From CAZTDD01 sp964612675 (GTDB lineage: Bacteria; Hinthialibacterota; Hinthialibacteria; Hinthialibacterales; JAKPRU01), in NCBI GenBank assembly GCA_964612675.1, contig CAZTDD010000001.1:124001-188000 (forward strand): 64,000 nucleotides of DNA, in the 5' to 3' direction. The first letter of the stretch is position 1. The number at the start of each line of letters is the position of its first letter. Shown here piece after piece: positions 8,067 to 17,016 of the stretch. The notes beneath the pieces were generated by a model. The model worked only from the letters and a program-made list of their open reading frames with translations, ran no database searches and was not told the DNA's origin. Position numbers and translations under genes: made by a program.

Positions 8067-8745
8067 GTGTCACTTCTCAGGGACGAAAGTCCCAGATTTG
8101 AACGCGATATACAAAACTCTTCTGGACCACTACGGCCATCGTGATTGGTGGCCGGGCGACACCGCGTTCGAAATCATCGTTGGTGCGATTCTAACGCAGA
8201 ATACGTCCTGGAAGAATGTTGAGCGGGCTATCGCGAATCTCAAGACGAAAAAAATGCTGACCATCCGCGGTCTCACACGTGCTAAAGACACGGAGGTAGC
8301 CGAAGCGATTCGACCGTCCGGCTATTACAATCTCAAGACGCGTAGACTTCGGTCGTTCCTCGATTTTCTCAATGACCGGTTCCGTGGGAATCTTCGTGCG
8401 ATGTTCCGCCGGCCTCTGGATGCGCTTCGGGAGGATGTCCTTTCAGTGAACGGGATCGGCCCGGAGACGGCCGACTCGATCTTGCTTTATGCAGGCGATC
8501 TACCTGTTTTCGTCGTGGATCTATACACCAAACGTGTCGTCACTCGACACGGGTGGCTTCCAAAAGAAGTCGACTACCAGAATATGCAGGAATGGTTCAC
8601 TCGCCTTCTGCCCCAAGATGTGGATCTCTACAAAGATTTTCACGCCCAGCTCGTCGCAGTCGGAAATGAATTCTGCCGGGCCACACCGAAATGTGAGCAC
8701 TGTCCATTAAGGAAATACCTGAACCGAAAGGGGCCGATTCAATGA
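8065..8745 (+). CDS. Endonuclease III-related DNA glycosylase (COG2231 type)
   Basis: A helix-hairpin-helix GPD base-excision repair protein. The frame also allows an ATG at 8053; I place the start at 8065 because it leaves the divergent glycosyltransferase ORF almost intact, but neither start has a clear ribosome site. Hallmarks are AILTQNTSWKNVERAI and the hairpin SVNGIGPETADSILLY followed by FVVDLYTKRV. That segment keeps the catalytic aspartate, while the lysine of true endonuclease III is replaced by glutamate (GPETAD), which points to a monofunctional glycosylase of the MagIII-related group. The C-terminus keeps three cysteines (CRATPKCEHC), but the fourth iron-sulfur ligand is missing. 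It overlaps the next gene by ATGA. Confidence 0.9.
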   Translation: MCHFSGTKVPDLNAIYKTLLDHYGHRDWWPGDTAFEIIVGAILTQNTSWKNVERAIANLKTKKMLTIRGLTRAKDTEVAEAIRPSGYYNLKTRRLRSFLDFLNDRFRGNLRAMFRRPLDALREDVLSVNGIGPETADSILLYAGDLPVFVVDLYTKRVVTRHGWLPKEVDYQNMQEWFTRLLPQDVDLYKDFHAQLVAVGNEFCRATPKCEHCPLRKYLNRKGPIQ

Positions 8746-9269
8746 AGCCGATCTGCCGTGTAATACATACCGATTCTCCGATCGGAAGACTTCTGATCGC
8801 AGAATCGGACAGCGCAGTTATCGCTGTCCGGTTCGGCTTACCTGGAATGAAAGACTTGAAAGCCGATCGGTTCTTTGGGAATTACACACTCGATTCAAAG
8901 ACAAGTGCGGTTCTTGAAAAGACAAAAGAAGAACTAGATGAGTACTTTGCCGGGGAACGAAGAACATTTACTGTCCCCTACCGTTTGGAAGGAACACGGT
9001 TCCAGAAGGCGGCTTGGGAAGCTGTTGCGCGAATCCCCTATGGTGAAGTACAAACGTACTCTGAGATCGGCCGTGCAGCGGGTAGCCCGAGGGGCGCCCG
9101 TCCGGCGGGCCAGGCGGTTGGGGCAAATCGATTGCCACTGCTTGTTCCTTGTCATCGGGTGGTCGCTTCCGGATGCACGCTTGGCGGGTTCGGAGGCGGG
9201 TTGGATAAGAAGAAGTTTCTCCTGGATCTTGAGAGACAACATTGCGGACGAGCTGAAATGACAGGATAG
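8742..9269 (+). CDS. ogt: Methylated-DNA-protein cysteine methyltransferase
   Basis: A 175-residue suicide enzyme that moves the methyl group from O6-methylguanine to its own cysteine, directly repairing alkylated DNA. The active-site motif is PCHRVV. Upstream, YGEVQTYSEIGRAAG forms the DNA-binding winged-helix region, and GGFGGGLDKKKFLLDLE follows the active site as usual. The N-terminal ribonuclease-H-like domain covers residues about 1-85. The start ATG 8742 overlaps the stop of the glycosylase gene (ATGA), so the two repair genes are translationally coupled. The symbol follows the Ogt/AdaB group; MGMT-type names also fit. Confidence 0.95.
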   Translation: MKPICRVIHTDSPIGRLLIAESDSAVIAVRFGLPGMKDLKADRFFGNYTLDSKTSAVLEKTKEELDEYFAGERRTFTVPYRLEGTRFQKAAWEAVARIPYGEVQTYSEIGRAAGSPRGARPAGQAVGANRLPLLVPCHRVVASGCTLGGFGGGLDKKKFLLDLERQHCGRAEMTG

Positions 9270-9285
9270 GCAACGGGGTGGCACG

Positions 9286-10161
9286 ATGAAAGATGCAGAG
9301 GGGTTCATCCGGCAACTTGCCGAGGATCACCAATCCGGGGCGTCAGAAATTGTCGCCCGTGTCGCAGAGTTTCTTCGGACCGATATTGACGAGTGGAGTG
9401 CAGACCTGAAGAAACTCGCCGCGTTCGGCCTTCAATGTATCGGAGCTCAGCCAAGCATGGCTCCCCTAATTACTCTGTTCAACGATTTGCTATGGAAAAT
9501 CCAAGAATCATCGAGTGGACCGGCTGGGGCGGATCAAGTGCTTGATTCGTATACCGCACGGCCGGTCTTCCCCGCCCTGCCGGCGGATTTCTGTCGGCCC
9601 GGGAGCTGTGTACTTACAGTGTCTTACAGCTCTTCCGTCCTTGGCGTCTTGCGGGCGTCAAAAGACCGAATTGACCGGGTCATTTGCCTGGAAAGTCGGC
9701 CGCTCAACGAAGGGCGCACAATGGCGGAGAAATTGGCGGAGAGTAATATTCAAGTGACTGTCGCTGTCGATGCCGCTGTAGTCGAAATGGCCGCCCGAGC
9801 CGATTTTGCGATATCGGGAGCAGACTGTGTCTATCCGGACGGCCTGGTCAATAAACAGGGAACTCATATGCTTGCCCTTGCTGCACGGAGAATGGATAAA
9901 CAGGTCGTGGCTGTCGTCTCCGAATCGAAATTGATAGGACAAGACGCCGCGGAACGTTTTATGGAAATCTCGGACCAAAATCCGAATGAAGTCTGGGCAT
10001 CTCCACCGGAGAATATTTCTGTAGAAAACAGATATTTCGAGAGTACGCCATTGGATTTATTCGACTCGTTCTTCGTCGATTCCAAGGTTGTTGATCAGAA
10101 TCAGCTCCTAGCCGAGTTGAAAAGACTTCGCATCCATCCCTTATTGACTGCCTCCAAATAA
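9286..10161 (+). CDS. eIF-2B alpha/beta/delta-like protein
   Basis: A 291-residue protein of the family containing archaeal/eukaryotic translation initiation factor 2B regulatory subunits and bacterial sugar-phosphate isomerases (methylthioribose-1-phosphate or ribose-1,5-bisphosphate isomerases). Support comes from the Rossmann-like second half: VLTVSYSSSVLGVL, ICLESRPLNEGRTMAEKLAE, ADFAISGADCVYPDGLVNKQGTHMLALAA and VVAVVSESKL. The helical N-terminal domain covers residues 1-90. In isomerases a cysteine-aspartate pair acts in catalysis; here a Cys and Asp occur in the GADCVYPDG area, but I cannot align them with certainty. It follows the methyltransferase gene by 16 bases, so all three genes are probably one operon. 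Confidence 0.85.
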   Translation: MKDAEGFIRQLAEDHQSGASEIVARVAEFLRTDIDEWSADLKKLAAFGLQCIGAQPSMAPLITLFNDLLWKIQESSSGPAGADQVLDSYTARPVFPALPADFCRPGSCVLTVSYSSSVLGVLRASKDRIDRVICLESRPLNEGRTMAEKLAESNIQVTVAVDAAVVEMAARADFAISGADCVYPDGLVNKQGTHMLALAARRMDKQVVAVVSESKLIGQDAAERFMEISDQNPNEVWASPPENISVENRYFESTPLDLFDSFFVDSKVVDQNQLLAELKRLRIHPLLTASK

Positions 10162-10494
10162 TTACGCTATTTCAGTGTAAAATCAGATAGTATCGATGAA
10201 CCCGATTCATTCACGCTTCTCCTACACCCAACTTCATTAAGTTAACCCTATGGTTGCAAAAACAAGAAGAGGCCGGACGGAAGCGCCGTCGGAAAGCCGC
10301 ATGGATAAAGGCCAGAAGCGATGTTTATGGATATTTGAGGACCTGAGGAGAAAAGCACCGGCAGTGCGATCCAGATGCCCCCCCTCCGACTCCCCCCGTG
10401 AACGGGGGGAGAGATTTCGAAATGCCGGCAGAAGAAGTCAGTTTTGCAACGTTAGGGTTTATGCTCCCGCCAGAAACAAAAAAAATGTCATACA
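10162..10494. other. Intergenic region between eIF2B-like gene and dnaA
   Basis: The 333 bases hold no supported gene; the plus-strand frame at 10250 has unlikely composition and no ribosome site. The only clear structure is the GC-rich hairpin at 10390-10411, listed separately. Both flanking genes end here, so convergent termination is expected. Confidence 0.5.
10390..10411. terminator. Strong GC hairpin between convergent genes
   Basis: CTCCCCCCG (10390-10398) pairs perfectly with CGGGGGGAG (10403-10411) around a TGAA loop. It lies between the converging eIF2B-like gene and dnaA. Neither side has a clear T-run, so it may be a terminator core, an RNA-stabilising hairpin or a repeat rather than a classic rho-independent terminator. 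Confidence 0.4.
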
Positions 10495-11841
10495 TCATCC
10501 AAAGGAGTCGATGAATCCCTGGATAAATTCACCGAAATCTTTTTCCTCTTGGATTTGTTTTTCGATCTTCTTACAGGCGAAGAGTACCGTCGTGTGATCC
10601 TTATTGCCGAAAAATGTGCCAATTTCCGGCAGAGAGTGATTTGTCAACTTTCTTGACAAATACATCGCAATCTGCCTCGGAAGCACAACCGATCGTGATC
10701 GTCCCCGCCCCATAATATCGGAGGCTTTGATCCGAAAATGCTCGGCGACTCGTTTTTGAATCTTGTCGATTGACACTTCCCGGTCGCGTTGCGTGAAAAG
10801 GTCGCCCAGGATCTTCCTCGCGCTTTCCGTTGTCATTTCCGTGTTGCTGAACTTGACGTGCGCTCCGAGCCGTATGAGCGCCGACTCGAGTTCACGGATG
10901 GAGGAAGTCACGTTGGTGGCCACGTCTCCGAGAACCTCATCCGGTAAACGAATGTTCTCTTCTTCCGCTTTTCTTTCCAGAATCGCCAAACGGGTCTCAT
11001 AATCCGGTGGAGAAATCTCGGTAATCAACCCCCATTCAAAACGGGAGCGGAGGCGCTCCTCCAGTTTCTGGATCTCCTTCGGCGGTTTGTCGCTGGAAAT
11101 GACGATCTGTTTTCGGTTGTTGTGCAACTCGTTGAACGTGTGGAAGAATTCTTCCTGGGTTCCTTCTTTTCCTGCAAGAAAATGGATGTCATCAATCAGA
11201 AGCACATCCACTCCCCGGAAACAGGATTGAAACTGGAACCGCTCGTTTCTCTTGATCGCTTCCACATATTCGGTAAGGAAGCGGTTGGCAGAGATGTAAA
11301 CAAACCGCAATTGAGGATGATTATCGGCCACGTAATGACCGATAGCCTGCATCAAATGCGTCTTGCCAAGCCCGACACCTCCGTAAATGAACAGAGGATT
11401 GTACGACTCCGACGGATTGCGTGCGACTGACAAACAACCCGCATGAGTCATCTTGTTGCTCATCCCCACAACGAAGTTTTCAAACTTATAGCGGTCATGC
11501 AAGGTCTGATACGAGTTGATCGGTGGGAAACCGGAACTCTCCGTCTCTTGCTCGGATTCCGCTGTATCTTCGTCGTGAGAAGTCACCTCAACCCTGACGC
11601 TGCGTCGTAGAACGTCTCGGAATGCGTCGGCCAGTAGCTGACCGTACGAACGCTCGATCCAATCCTTACGAAAGCTTCCCGGAACACCTATTCGTACAGT
11701 GTCGTCATCACAGGCCAACAGCGAGACGTCTTCGAACCATGTGTCGAAATCCTCCGGAAGCATTCGTTCTCTGAGTAGTTGGCGAACTCGTTTCCATGTG
11801 TTTCGCAGGCTCTCCTGCTTCGTTAGTGTGCTTACTACCAT
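10495..11841 (-). CDS. dnaA: Chromosomal replication initiator DnaA
   Basis: A 448-residue initiator of chromosome replication, standard length. Domain I (residues about 9-85) has WIERSYGQLL and other helicase/self-interaction features. A short acidic linker forms domain II (about 90-110). The AAA+ domain has YKFENFVVG, Walker A GGVGLGKTHL, Walker B LLIDDIHFL and the arginine-rich ERLRSRFEWGL. Domain IV carries the DnaA-box recognition signature RSVVLPRQIAMYLSRKLTNHSLPEIGTFFGNKDHTTV. The upstream 750 bases contain DnaA boxes, so this gene probably neighbours oriC. dnaN does not follow; the gene converges on unrelated genes. Identity is certain. Confidence 0.99.
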   Translation of the reverse strand: MVVSTLTKQESLRNTWKRVRQLLRERMLPEDFDTWFEDVSLLACDDDTVRIGVPGSFRKDWIERSYGQLLADAFRDVLRRSVRVEVTSHDEDTAESEQETESSGFPPINSYQTLHDRYKFENFVVGMSNKMTHAGCLSVARNPSESYNPLFIYGGVGLGKTHLMQAIGHYVADNHPQLRFVYISANRFLTEYVEAIKRNERFQFQSCFRGVDVLLIDDIHFLAGKEGTQEEFFHTFNELHNNRKQIVISSDKPPKEIQKLEERLRSRFEWGLITEISPPDYETRLAILERKAEEENIRLPDEVLGDVATNVTSSIRELESALIRLGAHVKFSNTEMTTESARKILGDLFTQRDREVSIDKIQKRVAEHFRIKASDIMGRGRSRSVVLPRQIAMYLSRKLTNHSLPEIGTFFGNKDHTTVLFACKKIEKQIQEEKDFGEFIQGFIDSFG

Positions 11842-12590
11842 TTCGTTTTGTCTCCCGCTCTAAAAAGCAAACAATCATCCCCCTCGCGTCTCGTTCCTAC
11901 AAGCGGTAGAACGTTAACGGTTGCTGAACCGGTAACTCATTTGGACATCACCAACAGGTTGGGCATCCAAACGAACAACATTGAGGGGATATTAGGGTGG
12001 AGCGATATACTCGCGTCCCATCTTTCCTTACCTCCCGACTTACTCGCACCAAAGGCCTCGGTTCCCACAGTTGTCTCTATGGACAAGTCGAGATGTCAAC
12101 AGGCCATATCATGGTTTGACAGAAACCCAAGTCCAACAGAATACGGCTATAGCGTACGCTGCAAAATCAGTTTCAAAAAGTTATCCACAGGTTACTAACA
12201 GACTGTGGATTAAGTACTTAGGCCCGTCAACGTCATAACGAATACCAAAGGAACGGTTTCCGCGCAACTCCAAAATGAACATTTTTTTCACACATCAGGT
12301 AGCAGGTTCCCTAAACCGCTATCAGGAGCGGCGTTATAGGGCTGAAGTATTTATTCCTTCGTAGATCTTCCATGGCTCCGTTTCGTACCGATTTATGAGG
12401 GCAAAAAGAACAGATCCCATTGTCGCATTGGAAGTTAGTTAGGTTCCAATTCCAGTTTCCTAAAGAATCGCGACTTTCCTGCGCGAGCCGCGCCACATAC
12501 GAAGGAAACGAAACCTCAAGGTGACGGCACGCGTTCCGGTCCCTTGTACGGTTGTCGAGTTTGTCCATATGCTAAGGTCTCAAATCAACC
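11842..12590. other. oriC: Candidate replication origin region upstream of dnaA
   Basis: About 750 bases without supported genes. It contains one consensus DnaA box (TTATCCACA, 12181-12189) and an opposing near-consensus box (TGTGGATTA, 12204-12212) 14 bases away. More degenerate matches are TATGGACAA near 12078 and TTGTCCATA near 12562. A T-rich tract (CATTTTTTTCACAC, near 12280) could help unwinding. Position beside dnaA and box clustering support an origin, but two good boxes is few. The small frames here (11848-12198 plus strand, 12311-12568 minus strand) look like chance. Confidence 0.5.
12181..12212. promoter_or_regulatory. Pair of inverted DnaA boxes
   Basis: The consensus DnaA box TTATCCACA (12181-12189) faces TGTGGATTA (12204-12212, one mismatch), separated by 14 bases. 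They lie about 340 bases upstream of the dnaA start and probably serve both origin firing and dnaA autoregulation. Confidence 0.6.
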
Positions 12591-15446
12591 ATGACAACAC
12601 AATTATTCGAAGAGAACCCTCATGATCGCGGCACACGGCGTGCGTTAACGCTGGCGCTCACAGCGATAAGCATACTACTCGTGCTGCGGCTCCTTGGGAT
12701 TCGTATTGGGCCTGCCTGGCTGCTTGTTCATCGCTACGATGTTCTTTTGCCCGCAACACTAATCGTGGCGGCATGGCGTCTCTTAGCGGCACAAAGCGCA
12801 TACCTGAGCAGAAAAGCCGCCACAAAATGGATACTCGGGATTACATGGGCTGTAACATTTCTTTTTTTCTGGCCGCATATCGATTCAGATGGAGACTACT
12901 ACTACGGTTATCTTCGGTCAATTCTTTGGGATCACGATTTCAATCTCTCCAATGAGGCTGCCTGGTACGCCACGGGTTGGATGAAAGGTCTCGAGAACGC
13001 TCTCAACACCACAACAGGCTATATCTTCAGCGCCCATACAATCGGTCCCACACTTTTCTGGCTTCCGTTTGTGCTCGTGTCGCACGCGGTTGCAACAGTT
13101 CTCTCACACCTCGGATATCCGACACTGACCGACGGTTATGACCTGGTGTATCGTTTCGGCGTGTCTTTCGGTACATGGACATTTGTATTGGCCACTTTTC
13201 TGATTTGTATCCGGATTCTGGAGACCTGGTTTTGCAGAGCGGCGGCACTCGTTGCGGTCCTGGGAATGTATTTGGCGAGTCCTCTGTTGTGTTATGGCTT
13301 TCACTCGGGATCGTTCTCGCACGGATTGTCTTGTTTCGCCACCTCTCTCGGGCTGTTGATGTGGGTGAAGAACAGGGGACGTTTCACCCTACTCGGTGCG
13401 ATAGGGATCGGATTTCCCCTTGGCGTAGCGTGTATGATCCGTCCGCAAAATGTGTTGTGGTTACTGCTTCCGTTGCTGGACTATTTCCTCTCCCTTAACA
13501 AAAAGAGCAACCTGAGAGAAGCAGGCCTTTGGCTTGCGGCGTTCGGGGGTTCGGCAGGCATAGGTTTCGCACCGCAGCTGACGCTTTGGTACATTGAACG
13601 GCTGAGTTTTCTATCCGCGCCTCAGGGGCCGGGATTCGTCGATGCGGGCCGTTGGAATCAACTGCAAGTCCTGTTTCATCCATTCCACGGTCTTTTTCTG
13701 TGGCATCCACTCCATTTTGTCGCTTTCATCGGCTTGATCGGGTTTGCCATGAGATATCGACGCTTAGGATGGTTATTGATACTGGGGTTTGCGCTGCAGG
13801 TATGGATAAACGGCGCCGCGGAGGATTGGTGGGCAGGCGGAGCATTCGGACTTCGGCGTTTCGGCAGCTCGCTGCCGGTTTTCATGGTGGGCCTGGGATA
13901 TCTTCTGGATCGTGCCATCGCCGATCGCTCCATGTGGACAATCAGCGTTACTGGAATCGGCTGCGCCGTGCTATGGAACGTTCTCTTGTTCGCACAGGTT
14001 CTCGAAGGTCCGCTGTACTATGTAAACCCGATCGAATTGGGGTCGATCTGGTCGGATCAGTTCACTGTTGCTCCGGAACGGTTGGAATTATGGTTAACTC
14101 GCGCACCGCTCGTACGGTGGCTTTGGATTGGCATCGCAGATCGGGTATGGCCTCTTCTTGCGGCGTGGTTTGCACTGGTCTCGGTTCTAGCAGCATTATC
14201 GTTCATCACCGTGAGGACGACTCCTCGTGTACTTGCCTTGTTCCTTTCCGGCAAATCCAGCGGAAAGAGTCTTTGGGCGGCCGGTATGGCGGGATGTTGC
14301 GTTCTGACCCTTGTGATCGTTTTCTCCGATCGCGCCACCACCAGCGTCCCTATCGCATTCCACATAGAGGAAGACAATATTGAGATACGAAATTTGTCCC
14401 TCCACAGTCCGGCACAATACGAAGGCGGATATGCGCAGTTTTCGCTCAAACCACGAGAAGAAAGGTCTTTTCGTCTCATCAAGCCACACCAGACAAACGC
14501 ATTGCTTCTCGTCGGTGCTCAAAAAGAGAACAGTGTCCCGGAAACCCAACCGATCCTGAGCGTACAGGCAGGAAAATCAAACATCGCAATCACCGGACAA
14601 CAAATTCCTCCCTCCTGGCCGTCAGCGGTTCCCCCCGGTCATCGTCCCGCCGCAGCATCCATTGCCCGTGCAAAATACAAAGGACTGACAAGTACGGCAC
14701 CCCGCTATGCGTATGCATGCCCGATCCCCTTGGGTGCAAGCCGAGCGGTTGAAACGATTCGATTTGAGAACCTCACCGATGATGTTGAGCTCGCTATTGA
14801 CGGAATGGCTTTTCTACCGGGTGCTTCCCCAAGGCCGAAAAGCTCCGCACTGAGGATAACGGGTCCCCGCTTCCAGCGCACAATTCCTCTCGAAGATCTC
14901 GCAAATACCGATTATCAACATCACGTGTTTCGAGATCGCGATAAGGGCCCCTGGTCTTTTTTTCCGCTGCTGAAGCCCGGCATTCTCGAAAGCAACGGAA
15001 TCCGATTCCACATACTCCCCTCTTTTGACACAACCGGGGAATGGTCCGTCGTGGGAATCCTACACAAGGATACTCCGCTATCTTTACCGCTAACGGCCGA
15101 CCGCTATGAAGGCATTTCGCTGGCCTGGGTAGCCTACGGAACGTATGTGCTCAAAAGCGGACGATTGCCGTCGGAGGAAATTGCCGTCGTTCGTCTGCTT
15201 TATCAAGACGGTACCGAGGAAAATCACAGCATTGTCAGCCACAGAGATATTTATGATTATCGTGACCCCTATGTGCCCACCCGGTCGCTTGTGTATCAAG
15301 AAGCGCTCTATCAGAAAATCTGCCGAACGGATCTACGCATTTTGAACTCCGAAAAAATCGTAACCGATATAGAGATTCGTCCAACCTGGAACGAAGGAGA
15401 AATCGGCATCGCGCTATTTTCGGCTACTGCATGGAGGAAAGGATAG
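12591..15446 (+). CDS. Large GT-C-like membrane protein with periplasmic beta-rich domain
   Basis: A 951-residue protein. Residues about 15-580 hold roughly a dozen hydrophobic helices. The first large loop has HIDSDGDYYYGYLRSILWDHD, an acidic motif placed where GT-C glycosyltransferases (the mannosyl- and arabinosyltransferase class using polyprenyl-phosphate sugars) keep catalytic residues. Residues about 585-951 are soluble and beta-rich, probably periplasmic, ending with repeated blocks around GIRFHILPSF and ISLAWVAYGTYV that resemble a carbohydrate-binding sandwich. No closer family was recognised. It is followed 44 bases later by a DUF2079 membrane protein, likely the same operon. The GT-C call is inference from topology and motif. 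Confidence 0.7.
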   Translation: MTTQLFEENPHDRGTRRALTLALTAISILLVLRLLGIRIGPAWLLVHRYDVLLPATLIVAAWRLLAAQSAYLSRKAATKWILGITWAVTFLFFWPHIDSDGDYYYGYLRSILWDHDFNLSNEAAWYATGWMKGLENALNTTTGYIFSAHTIGPTLFWLPFVLVSHAVATVLSHLGYPTLTDGYDLVYRFGVSFGTWTFVLATFLICIRILETWFCRAAALVAVLGMYLASPLLCYGFHSGSFSHGLSCFATSLGLLMWVKNRGRFTLLGAIGIGFPLGVACMIRPQNVLWLLLPLLDYFLSLNKKSNLREAGLWLAAFGGSAGIGFAPQLTLWYIERLSFLSAPQGPGFVDAGRWNQLQVLFHPFHGLFLWHPLHFVAFIGLIGFAMRYRRLGWLLILGFALQVWINGAAEDWWAGGAFGLRRFGSSLPVFMVGLGYLLDRAIADRSMWTISVTGIGCAVLWNVLLFAQVLEGPLYYVNPIELGSIWSDQFTVAPERLELWLTRAPLVRWLWIGIADRVWPLLAAWFALVSVLAALSFITVRTTPRVLALFLSGKSSGKSLWAAGMAGCCVLTLVIVFSDRATTSVPIAFHIEEDNIEIRNLSLHSPAQYEGGYAQFSLKPREERSFRLIKPHQTNALLLVGAQKENSVPETQPILSVQAGKSNIAITGQQIPPSWPSAVPPGHRPAAASIARAKYKGLTSTAPRYAYACPIPLGASRAVETIRFENLTDDVELAIDGMAFLPGASPRPKSSALRITGPRFQRTIPLEDLANTDYQHHVFRDRDKGPWSFFPLLKPGILESNGIRFHILPSFDTTGEWSVVGILHKDTPLSLPLTADRYEGISLAWVAYGTYVLKSGRLPSEEIAVVRLLYQDGTEENHSIVSHRDIYDYRDPYVPTRSLVYQEALYQKICRTDLRILNSEKIVTDIEIRPTWNEGEIGIALFSATAWRKG

Positions 15447-15490
15447 TCTCTGGTTTCTGGTTTTGGAAGAGATAAATCCCATGTAGTGAA

Positions 15491-16978
15491 TTGAATTCAT
15501 CGAGAGAGCCAGTGGAAAAGCAACCAATAAAGTTCACAGTATTCCAGTTGAATAAATCCACGATCGCAGCGTGGGTTATCGGAATAATCTGGATTGCAGT
15601 CGTAGCATGGGTCGCACTAAATAAATATGACAGCCTGGAAGCAGGGTACGATTTAGCCGTATTTAATCAGCTTTTTTGGAATACAATGAACGGTCGTTTG
15701 CTCGAGAACTCCTCTCCTTGGCTCCAACCGTATTTTGGCACCCATTTCGCCCCCTTATTACTTCTCTTAACGCCTATTTACTCGATCTTTCCGAGCCCGG
15801 TGTGGTTGATCGTCATGCAATCTATGACACTCGGAATCGTAGGATCGTTGTTGTTCTTGATAGGCAGATCGATCGGACTTAACGCGTTTTTGGCCATCAG
15901 TCTTGAGTTGGCTTATCTTCTGCATCCTTCCATCCAAGGCGCCGCTCTGGATGATTTCCACGTCGTTTCGTTCGCACCGCTTTTCTTGAGTGCAGCGATC
16001 CTGTGTATGACAAAGGATCGTGGGCGTTGGATCTGGTTTTGGTTGGTCTTGCTGGCGTGCGTCCGCGAGGATATGGCGCTGTTGGCGGCGATGACGGCGT
16101 TCGCCTGGTGGCTGCAAAAACCCGGGGAAAGGAGCCGATTGATACCCGCTCTCGGTCTCGCATTCTACGGGATATTTGTACTGTTTGTTTGGATGCCCGC
16201 GCTCCGAGTAGGGACACCGGCACCCTTTCTCGCGAGGCTTGGCATCGAAGGGGGATATGGCTCCGCAGTGTTCGAAGTTCTGAGTCCCGTACGTTGGTGG
16301 GACTCAATTTCGACACCTTCACGGCTGTTCACACTCTGTACCTTGGTCTTTATGACAGCTGGAGCGATCTTTCTCGTTCCCCGCTGGCTGCCTGTTTTGT
16401 TGATTCCGGGTATCGTCTTTTTTCTGGGAGTCGATCCATTGCTCTACAAACTGGAGAAGGGTCTCCCCACACATTACACGCTGATTTGGGCATCGGTTTG
16501 GTTCATCCTCGCCCCGTTCGGTCTGTATGAATGGAGTCGCCGATTTTCGCTCAAACGAACCTCGGTTGCGTTGAGCATATTGATTCTTGTAAGCACTTTC
16601 GCGGTGAATACTTATGCCGGCTATATTGGTGTACAAGATATCTGGAACCGTCGGAACCGATATCTGTGGATGTCCCCCGCGCCTTATGCCGAGCAGGCTC
16701 ACTCCATAGCGAACAGCCTTTCACCCCATTTCCGAGTAGTCGCCTCTCACCATCTGATCTCGTTGGTGTCGAATCGGAGATACTTGTGGGTGGCGGAACA
16801 GCTGCCGCTGTTGCGGCAGGATCAGTTGCCGGTGTTTCTTTTCGTTGAGACAAGTGTGTTGGAGAATCCTAACGATTATGAATACCGTAATTTTCGTTGG
16901 GCTCTTGAGGAGGGGAACTGCACACCGATCCTGGATACACCCGGGTTACGCCTTGTTCGATTCGACGGTGTTGAATGA
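15491..16978 (+). CDS. DUF2079 family membrane protein
   Basis: A protein of about 490 residues with some ten membrane helices, matching the DUF2079 family, which is distantly GT-C-like. Signature segments are LEAGYDLAVFNQLFWNTMNGR, FGTHFAPLLLLLTPIY, GAALDDFHVVSFAPLFL and CVREDMALLAAM, with acidic residues and a histidine facing the outside as in membrane glycosyltransferases. The start is uncertain: the frame opens with TTG at 15491, and GTG at 15512 is an alternative; neither has a strong ribosome site. It follows the 951-residue membrane protein on the same strand, suggesting joint work in surface glycan assembly. Confidence 0.85.
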   Translation: MNSSREPVEKQPIKFTVFQLNKSTIAAWVIGIIWIAVVAWVALNKYDSLEAGYDLAVFNQLFWNTMNGRLLENSSPWLQPYFGTHFAPLLLLLTPIYSIFPSPVWLIVMQSMTLGIVGSLLFLIGRSIGLNAFLAISLELAYLLHPSIQGAALDDFHVVSFAPLFLSAAILCMTKDRGRWIWFWLVLLACVREDMALLAAMTAFAWWLQKPGERSRLIPALGLAFYGIFVLFVWMPALRVGTPAPFLARLGIEGGYGSAVFEVLSPVRWWDSISTPSRLFTLCTLVFMTAGAIFLVPRWLPVLLIPGIVFFLGVDPLLYKLEKGLPTHYTLIWASVWFILAPFGLYEWSRRFSLKRTSVALSILILVSTFAVNTYAGYIGVQDIWNRRNRYLWMSPAPYAEQAHSIANSLSPHFRVVASHHLISLVSNRRYLWVAEQLPLLRQDQLPVFLFVETSVLENPNDYEYRNFRWALEEGNCTPILDTPGLRLVRFDGVE

Positions 16979-17016
16979 TATAATCTTCCGCGTCTAGGAA
17001 AACGGAGGAAATCGGT

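Noticed and set aside
10250..10597. 115-residue plus-strand ORF
   Set aside because: It runs into the dnaA coding region on the opposite strand, has no ribosome site and low-complexity arginine-rich content.
11848..12568. Two small ORFs in the origin region (11848-12198 plus; 12311-12568 minus)
   Set aside because: Composition looks random, no ribosome site, and they overlap the DnaA-box region.
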